From Streptomyces sp. RKND-216 (GTDB lineage: Bacteria > Actinomycetota > Actinomycetes > Streptomycetales > Streptomycetaceae): a stretch of DNA of 64,000 bases. This document shows positions 56,601 to 64,000 of this stretch, in pieces. Below the pieces are notes generated by a model. It was not told where the DNA came from. It made no database searches and worked only from the letters and a program-made list of their open reading frames with translations. The DNA lies in the NCBI RefSeq assembly GCF_004795255.1, contig NZ_SSBQ01000002.1, forward strand, positions 4,060,001-4,124,000, in the 5' to 3' direction. The position numbers were made by a program, and so were the translations under genes. Position 1 is the first letter of the stretch, and each line of letters starts with the position of its first letter.

Positions 56601-58603
56601 TCGACGCCTGGCGCTACCGCATCGCCTGGCGCCCGCTCACCGGCCGTCGGCCGCAACAGCTCGCCGGCACCTGGCTGCTGCTCGCCCCGGCGTCGTGCGA
56701 CCCGGCCTGGCGCGACGCCGTCGCACGGGCCCTGGACGTGCCCGGTGTCGACGTACGGCCCGTCGACGTCGACGCGGCCACCGCCACCCGCGACGCGCTC
56801 GCGGCGCTGCTGCGGCAGCACGCGCCGCAGGACGGCCCGGCCCGCGGGGTCCTGTCGCTGCTCGGCCTGCACGAGGAACCCCACCCCGCCCACCCGGCGG
56901 TCCCCGGCGGCCTGGCGGCCACGCTGCTGCTCGCCCAGGCCGCCGCCGACCTCGGGCTGAGGACGCCGCTGTGGCACGCCACCCGGAACGCGGTGACCGC
57001 CACCGAGGCCGACCGCCTCGACGGCACCGCCCAGGGCCAGCTGTGGGGCCTGGGCCGGGTGCTCGGGCTGGAGGACGTCGACCGCTGGGGCGGCCTCGTC
57101 GACCTGCCCACCGACCTCGACGAGCAGGCCGCCGGCCGGCTGCGCCACGTCCTCGCGGACACCGGCGGCGAGGACCAGGTCGCCGTACGCAGGGGCGGCG
57201 TCCACGCCCGGCGGCTGGTGCACGCTCCCCTCGGCGACCTGCCGGCGCGGCGCGACTGGAAGACCGGCGGCACCGCCCTGGTCACCGGCGGCACTGGCGG
57301 CATCGGCGCACACGTCGCCCGCTGGCTGGCCGGCGCCGGAGCCGAACACCTGGTGCTCACCAGCAGGCGGGGCGCCGACGCCCCGGGCGCCGGGGCACTG
57401 CGCGACGACCTGACCGCGCTCGGCGTCCGGGTCACCGTCGCCGCCTGCGACGTCGCGGACCGCGACGCCGTGGCGGCCCTGCTCGCGGGTCTGCGCGAGG
57501 ACGGCGAGACGCTGCGGACGGTCGTGCACGCGGCCGGCGTGGTGCAGGCCACCGCGATGCCGGAGATGACCCTCAGCGAGTTCCAGCAGGTGGCCGCGGC
57601 CAAGGCCCTCGGCGCCGCCCACCTGGACGAGCTGCTTGGCGACGCCCAGCTGGACGCCTTCGTGCTGTTCTCCTCGAACGCCGGTGTGTGGGGCAGCGGC
57701 GGCCAGGGCGCTTACGCCGCGGCCAACGCCTCCCTCGACGCCCTGGCCCAGCACCGCCGGCAGCGCGGCCTCACCGCCACCTCTGTCGCCTGGGGCGCCT
57801 GGGGCGGCGGCGGCATGGCCGCCGACCCGGGCGCCGAGGAACACCTGCGCCGCCGCGGCGTGCTGACCATGCGGCCGGAGCGCGCGCTGGCCGCCCTGAC
57901 GAAGGCGCTGGAACACGACGAGACGGCGCTGGCCGTCGCGGACGTGGACTGGGAGCGCTTCGCGCCCAGCTTCACCGCCGCACGCCCGCGTCCACTGCTC
58001 GACGAGCTGCCCGCCGTGCGGCGGGCCCTGCGGGCGGACGGCCCGGACGGCCCCGTCGGCGAGACCGCGGACGCGGGCACCGGGCAGGCCGAACGCCTCC
58101 GGGCCATGCCGGCGGCCGAACGCGACGCCGCCCTCTTCGACCTCGTACGGGACGCCGTCGCCGCCGTTCTCGGCCACGACGGAGGGCGGGCGGTCGACGC
58201 CGGCCGGGCCTTCAAGGACCTCGGATTCGACTCGCTGACCTCCGTCGAACTGCGCAACCGGCTCACCGCCGCCACCGGGCTCCAGCTGCCCGCGACGCTG
58301 GTCTTCGACCACCCGACACCCCTCGATCTGACGACCCTCCTGTGCGGAGAATTCGCAGGTGAGGGGCAAGAAGAGGAGTCCCCGGAGCAGGTCGTGATGC
58401 AGGGGCTGGACAAGATCGAGGCGGAAATTTCAGCTCTTTCCCCAGACCACGACCTCGACGCCCTTCAGGAGAGGTTGCGGAGCCTAATCTCCCGGGTGGG
58501 CGACAGGCAGTCCGTCGACACCGACGTGCCCGTGACCCGGCAGCTGGAAACAGCCTCCGACGACGAGCTGTTCGATTTCATCCACCGGGAGTTCGGTAAG
58601 TAG
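44651..58603 (+). CDS. Type I PKS4: modules 8, 9 and 10
   Basis: A 4,650-residue multienzyme: N-terminal class 1b-like docking helix (residues 1-36, KVVDALRKALRDNEQL) / three KS-AT-KR-ACP modules / C-terminal docking tail. AT8 and AT10 carry YASH (methylmalonyl); AT9 carries HAFH (malonyl). All three KRs look complete, and there is no DH or ER, so this protein adds a saturated polyol segment. The 46089-47361 stretch (AT8) is nearly identical to AT4 of PKS2. The C-terminal tail (from about 58370) has more A/T-ending codons than the modules and ends SDDELFDFIHREFGK, a class 1a signature suited to PKS5. The ATG at 44651 follows the PKS3 stop by one base. Confidence 0.97.
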   Translation: MTDSSSAAKVVDALRKALRDNEQLKKRNQQLEQHGRDPIAIVGMGCRLPGGADSPEKLWDLLADGGDAVTSFPDRPGWELDSLVDRDAERSGTTYVSRGGFLHDADLFDAGFFGISPREAVAMDPQQRLLLEVAWETLEHARISPASLRGTATGVFAAATGQDYGPMVSRSGMETDGFLATGSAGSIASGRISYTLGLEGPAVTLDTGCSSTLVALHLAVKSLRSGECSLALAGGATLMASPATFSEFSAQKGLAPDGRCKPFSDDADGTAWGEGVGMLLVERLSDARRNGHRVLAVVRGTAVNQDGASNGLTAPNGVSQQRVIREALGNAGLTPADVDLVEAHGTGTTLGDPIEAEALLAAYGQDRPEGRPLWVGSVKSNLAHTQGAAGAAGIIKSILAMRHGVMPKSLHVGTPSTHVDWSAGAVELLAEERVWTREDDRPRRAGVSSFGMSGTNAHVILEEPPAETPADEPGDIPAALPWLVSARSAAGLRGQAAALVPLAGGDLDRAAVGWSLLSTRAVLEHRAVVTGDFGAGLAALAGGEPADNVVAGVSGPVGRTAFVFPGQGAQWVGMGAALLDASPVFAGSVAACEAAMSGYVDWSLAAVLRGEEGAPSLERVDVVQPASFAVMVSVAALWRSFGVEPQAVIGHSQGEIAAACVAGILSLEDAARVVCLRSRAIAEVAGSGGMASVAVSVERAEELIARFEGRVSVAAVNGPSQVVVSGEAAALDELGAVCEREEVRFRRVAVDYASHSVAMEELRETLATALAGVTPQAGSVPLMSTVSAELVDPLSMDAGYWFTNLRQRVRFSEGVAKLASEGFGVFAEMSSHPVMTSAVEATVDAMGGEPVVVTGSLRREDGGLDRFLAGLAAIWVRGAHVDWSVAFGDTPPPTVDLPTYAFQRQSYWPTFATREDVSGSEGGGSVVDAEFWAAVQRGDAAALATALDTDTSVLDPLMPALAGWHRQQQEQNTTDGWRYEVKWRPRGRIDAAPALSGTWLVALPAVVADSAHAVAVTDALAAHGADVHTLTLPDEEAADREVLASRLRDVPELVGVLCLSALDERPHPVSPATATGLAGLLALVQALGDADVDAPLWIATSGAVGIGPSDPQRSRVQAAVWGFGRVVGLEHPERWGGLVDLPARLDGRGAERLAALLADGGEDQIALRDSGAFVRRLVHARPAARGTSRTWQPHGTVLVTGGTGGIGSAAARWLAHQGVDHLVLTGRRGAEAPGAAELQAELAELGVGVTLVACDVADRDALAGALDAVPDAHPLTAVLHAAGVGQFQQLADTGLSDLSDVLRAKVLGALHLDDLLGDRDLDAFVLFSSNAGVWGSGGQAAYAAANAFLDAFAEDRRLRGRTATSVAWGAWGETGMAADAGMAQHLQARGILSMEPELALAALRGAVERDETCAVVADMDWARFAKGFTAARPRPLLNELPAVQLAQEPEHGPAGAADEDGGVLRSRLGGRSPAEQLRELVGLVRTHAAAVLGHADAGGIEDGRAFRELGFDSLTAVELRNRLSSVTGLRLPATLVFDHAQPRRLAAHLRDELFGGDASEDVVAGQVSAADEPLAIVGMSCRFPGDVRSPDDLWRLLERGGDALSPLPADRGWPTAVGGVREGGFVDDASGFDAAFFGMSPREALATDPQQRLLLEASWEALEHAGINPASLRSTPTGVFVGCNNMGYGGGPDIPEDVQGHLLIGNATSVVSGRVAYTLGLEGPAVTLDTACSSSLVALHWAARSLNSGESSMALVGGVAVMATPGSFTEFGRQGGLAGDGRCKAFSDDADGTGWGEGVGILVLERLSDARRNGHRVLAVVKGSAINQDGASNGLASPSGPAQQRVIRQALANAGVTAAEVDLVEAHGTGTSLGDPIEAHALLATYGQDREDGRPAWLGSVKSNLAHTQAAAGVAGVIKAVLALRHGVMPKTLYADTPSSQVDWSAGAVELLTEPRQWAPTGRPRRAGVSSFGISGTNAHVIVEEAPAETGDGAPAAPPTGGSVELPLIPLPVSAKTPTALARQGERLLAAVPDRPPLDVALSLATTRAGLDRRAVVLGADAAGIRSGLGALAAGETSPAVVSDRTRAGLTAFVFSGQGGQRAGMGRELAAAFPVFEAALDEVCAHFDGLLDRPLREVMFEDPDGLLRQTGWAQPALFAVEVALFRLAESWGLEPDYLAGHSVGELAAAHAAGVLSLTDACTLVAARASLMQALPEGGAMWAVRATPEEVEPHLVEGVSIAVVNAPGQVVVSGAREAVEQVAGALGEGRQSRWLEVSHAFHSPLMDPMLADFARAAAEIDHRRPRLPVVSTLTGEPVEEFTADYWVDQLRGTVRFADAAARLADEGVIRFLELGPDAALVGAVEETCADGILAVPLLRRDKPEPHTAITALARLWAHGGDPDWSAFFAPTGARVTDLPTYPFEHQPYWLKGWAWQGPDPADGWRYRVDWQPVTAASGTGPAGRLLVLSQGDDPGARALADALTAHGAQPVPVTLDPAASREALTALLAAHTGVDGVLFLSGPTRSGGPDTAPVEAAADVVRALGDAGITAPLWCVTCGAVATTRTDAPPRPELAAVWGLGRVAGLEHPDRWGGLADLPADPTPQDLDRLLAFVASGGEDQIAVRADGVYARRLVRGDAPAQAEADTPLALSGTVLLTGGTGALGAHVARWAAEHGTEHLVLLSRRGPDAPGAGALREELEAAGARVTLAACDAADRAALTALLDRLDGDGVTVDAVVHAAGVVEDALLHTMTADQLAAMWSAKATAARHLDELFTGRDLSAFVLFSSLAGLLGSVGQAGYAAANAYLDALAERRAADGLPALSVAWGPWAGDGMAADVSGEAMRHSGLVPMAPEPALAALGRALTGQDAHTAVADADWNRVAAGRGAAGRAPLLNALLDPADAADGDAATAPEEIAALRREVRALAPAARHSAVLEAVRTEAAAALGHPSIEPVQPDAPLSDLGFDSLLALDLRGRLIALTGLALPATLAFDHPTAEALAGHLLDEMCGTDPAEETAQITVPRPADDEPLAVVSMSCRFAGGLETPEDLWRLLADGADAIRAFPEDRGWDTASLYHPDPDHPGTSYTREGGFLQGVAEFDAELFGINPREALAMDPQQRLLMECSWEAFERAGIDPRSVRGSQVGVFAGTNGQDYPAALHESDENVAGYLATGSSASVFSGRVAYAFGLEGPAVTVDTACSASLVALHLAAQALRSGECDAALVGGASVMSTPGAFLEFSRQRALSPDGRCKAFSDDADGTGWGEGAGVVLVERLSDARRKGHPVLAVLRGSAVNQDGASNGLTAPNGAAQQRVIRKALAAAGLGTGDVDAVEAHGTGTTLGDPIEAQALLATYGRDRAPDRPLWLGSVKSNLGHTQAAAGLAGVIKMVLALRHGTLPRTLHVSAPSSHVDWGDGTVRLLTEQQTWPAYGRPRRAAVSAFGVSGTNAHVVLEEAPAPEPVAAPAEEPVAPEGSATAGVAPAVVPWTVSGATPEALAAQADRLLSAATARAGHWDVADVARSLAAGRAALDRRAVVVGAGHDELAAGLAALAAGREAPQVLTGTAGAPGRTVFVFPGQGAQWVGMATELADASPVFAAKLADCEAALGEFTDWSLSEVLRGEPGAPTLDRVDVVQPALFAVMVSLAALWRSSGVHPHAVVGHSQGEIAAACVAGALSLRDAARIVCLRSQALTALAGEGGMASLMLAEEPARALLAGYEGRLFVAAVNGPGSVVVSGEADALDRLQGDCAEREIRIRRIPVDYASHSAHVDRIREELATALAPTVARRPETPMLSTVTGTWIEEGDVDADYWFRNLRQPVLLHPAVRDLADQGHRTYLEMSPHPVLTVPVQETLDALAVTAGRVFVGGSLRREEGSLRRFTISLAEAYVTGVDVDWTAVLGGVRSTPVDLPTYAFQRRTFWPGAATATADPAGGADPVDGAFWKDVEGENTEGLADALGLAPDALTDVLPALARWRRTRRDAASLDAWRYRIAWRPLTGRRPQQLAGTWLLLAPASCDPAWRDAVARALDVPGVDVRPVDVDAATATRDALAALLRQHAPQDGPARGVLSLLGLHEEPHPAHPAVPGGLAATLLLAQAAADLGLRTPLWHATRNAVTATEADRLDGTAQGQLWGLGRVLGLEDVDRWGGLVDLPTDLDEQAAGRLRHVLADTGGEDQVAVRRGGVHARRLVHAPLGDLPARRDWKTGGTALVTGGTGGIGAHVARWLAGAGAEHLVLTSRRGADAPGAGALRDDLTALGVRVTVAACDVADRDAVAALLAGLREDGETLRTVVHAAGVVQATAMPEMTLSEFQQVAAAKALGAAHLDELLGDAQLDAFVLFSSNAGVWGSGGQGAYAAANASLDALAQHRRQRGLTATSVAWGAWGGGGMAADPGAEEHLRRRGVLTMRPERALAALTKALEHDETALAVADVDWERFAPSFTAARPRPLLDELPAVRRALRADGPDGPVGETADAGTGQAERLRAMPAAERDAALFDLVRDAVAAVLGHDGGRAVDAGRAFKDLGFDSLTSVELRNRLTAATGLQLPATLVFDHPTPLDLTTLLCGEFAGEGQEEESPEQVVMQGLDKIEAEISALSPDHDLDALQERLRSLISRVGDRQSVDTDVPVTRQLETASDDELFDFIHREFGK
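44759..49310 (+). other. PKS module 8: KS-AT(methylmalonyl)-KR-ACP
   Basis: KS8 has Cys209 in LDTGCSST, sharing the TGCSS variant with KS4. AT8 (about 46327-47380) has GHSQGE and YASH at 752 and lies in the duplicated block. A dimerisation element (VDAEFWAAV, about 47425-47575) follows. KR8 (about 48228-48980) has GGTGGIG, Trp in VWGSGGQAAY and no LDD, so A1 type. ACP8 (about 49090-49310) has GFDSL. Confidence 0.91.
46089..47361 (+). repeat. Intragenic repeat copy 2 (AT8 block, paired with 25820-27092)
   Basis: Second copy of the near-identical AT block described for 25820-27092, in PKS4 module 8. Mismatches fall at 46300, 46700, 46882, 46963, 47092 and 47254, plus the diverged patch 47267-47290. 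At the upstream junction the two modules have unrelated KS-AT linkers, and identity begins abruptly at 46089. At the downstream end it stops inside the conserved YAFQR post-AT motif. The same T/G-rich wobble usage is seen. Confidence 0.97.
49364..53680 (+). other. PKS module 9: KS-AT(malonyl)-KR-ACP
   Basis: KS9 has Cys1732 in TACSSSL and a shortened N-terminal segment, lacking the usual YDPDPD stretch after DRGW. AT9 (about 50921-51945) has GHSVGE and HAFH at 2278, so malonyl. No DH and no dimerisation element. KR9 (about 52600-53330) has GGTGALG, a VED in place of LDD and Leu where A-type KRs have Trp (GLLGSVGQAGY), so B-like. ACP9 (about 53440-53680) has GFDSL. Confidence 0.9.
51602..51664 (+). 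repeat. 63-bp exact repeat in AT9 (paired with 61011-61073)
   Basis: A 63-base run, encoding the end of AT9 around EEFTADYWVDQLRGTVRF, is identical to 61011-61073 in AT11. Several shorter identical runs lie upstream in both ATs, for example around QALPEGGAMWAVRA. Identity includes wobble bases, which points to recent duplication or gene conversion between the two malonyl ATs. Confidence 0.9.
53729..58350 (+). other. PKS module 10: KS-AT(methylmalonyl)-KR-ACP
   Basis: KS10 has Cys3200 in TACSASL. AT10 (about 55352-56415) has GHSQGE and YASH at 3762 and resembles AT3 along its length. A dimerisation element (VDGAFWKDV, about 56455-56590) follows. KR10 (about 57268-58020) has GGTGGIG, Trp in VWGSGGQGAY and no LDD, so A1 type. 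ACP10 is about 58130-58350 with GFDSL. Confidence 0.91.
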
Positions 58604-58653
58604 GTCCTCTCCAGCCAGGAGCGTCCTCGCACCGACTTCCGCGGCGACGCCGA

Positions 58654-58660
58654 CAGGAGA
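58654..58660 (+). promoter_or_regulatory. Ribosome binding site deciding the PKS5 GTG start
   Basis: AGGAGA (58655-58660) lies 10 bp before the GTG at 58671. The 67-bp PKS4-PKS5 gap has no ATG in the PKS5 frame ahead of the docking helix, so this site fixes the GTG as the start. Nothing else was recognised in the gap. Confidence 0.7.
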
Positions 58661-58670
58661 CGGTCCGTAA

Positions 58671-64000
<5,330 letters not shown>

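Noticed and set aside
58350..58603. A C-terminal releasing thioesterase on PKS4.
   Set aside because: The tail after ACP10 is about 80 residues with docking-domain character and no GxSxG motif.

Overview
This window is a modular type I polyketide synthase (PKS) locus from a high-GC actinomycete, most likely Streptomyces or a close relative. The evidence is the C/G-dominated third codon positions, GTG starts, overlapping ATGA/GTGA stop-start junctions, and five giant PKS genes beside deoxysugar, glycosyltransferase and export genes. No rRNA, tRNA, insertion sequence, phage gene or CRISPR array was seen. Both ends lie inside genes, so the cluster continues beyond the window on each side.

Layout. 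Positions 1-5831 hold a minus-strand operon. In transcription order it is: type II thioesterase, macrolide-type glycosyltransferase, DrrA-like ABC ATPase, DrrB-like ABC permease, DesI-like sugar 4-aminotransferase, FdtA-like 3,4-ketoisomerase, and the N-terminus of an FdtB/TylB-like sugar 3-aminotransferase. A 236-bp divergent region (5832-6067) separates it from a plus-strand series: an NDP-hexose 2,3-dehydratase (6068-7444), then PKS1 (7559-19678), PKS2 (19678-34572), PKS3 (34633-44649), PKS4 (44651-58603) and PKS5 (58671 to beyond 64000). All intergenic gaps are under 300 bp.

Assembly line. PKS1 carries a KSQ-AT-ACP loading module (active-site Gln179) plus modules 1 and 2. PKS2 has modules 3-5, PKS3 modules 6-7, PKS4 modules 8-10, and PKS5 module 11 and the start of module 12. 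AT motifs give methylmalonyl (YASH) for loading and modules 1, 2, 3, 4, 7, 8 and 10, and malonyl (HAFH) for modules 5, 6, 9 and 11. Every complete extension module has a ketoreductase. Only modules 5 and 6 have a dehydratase, and none has an enoylreductase. The inferred chain is an ethyl-ended polypropionate polyol, then one conjugated diene, then more polyol. No releasing thioesterase is in the window. The chain is probably released as a large glycosylated macrolactone carrying aminodeoxysugar(s), trimmed by the type II thioesterase and exported by the ABC pair. I could not match the architecture to a named compound.

Most notable signals: a 1,273-bp block shared by AT4 and AT8 at near identity, with wobble usage unlike its flanks; a similar wobble-shifted patch in AT11; a docking code with three similar class 1a junctions and one 1b junction; a DesI-like aminotransferase with Pro replacing the usual His/Gln near PLP; and a ketoreductase (module 11) carrying both B-type and A-type stereochemical markers.
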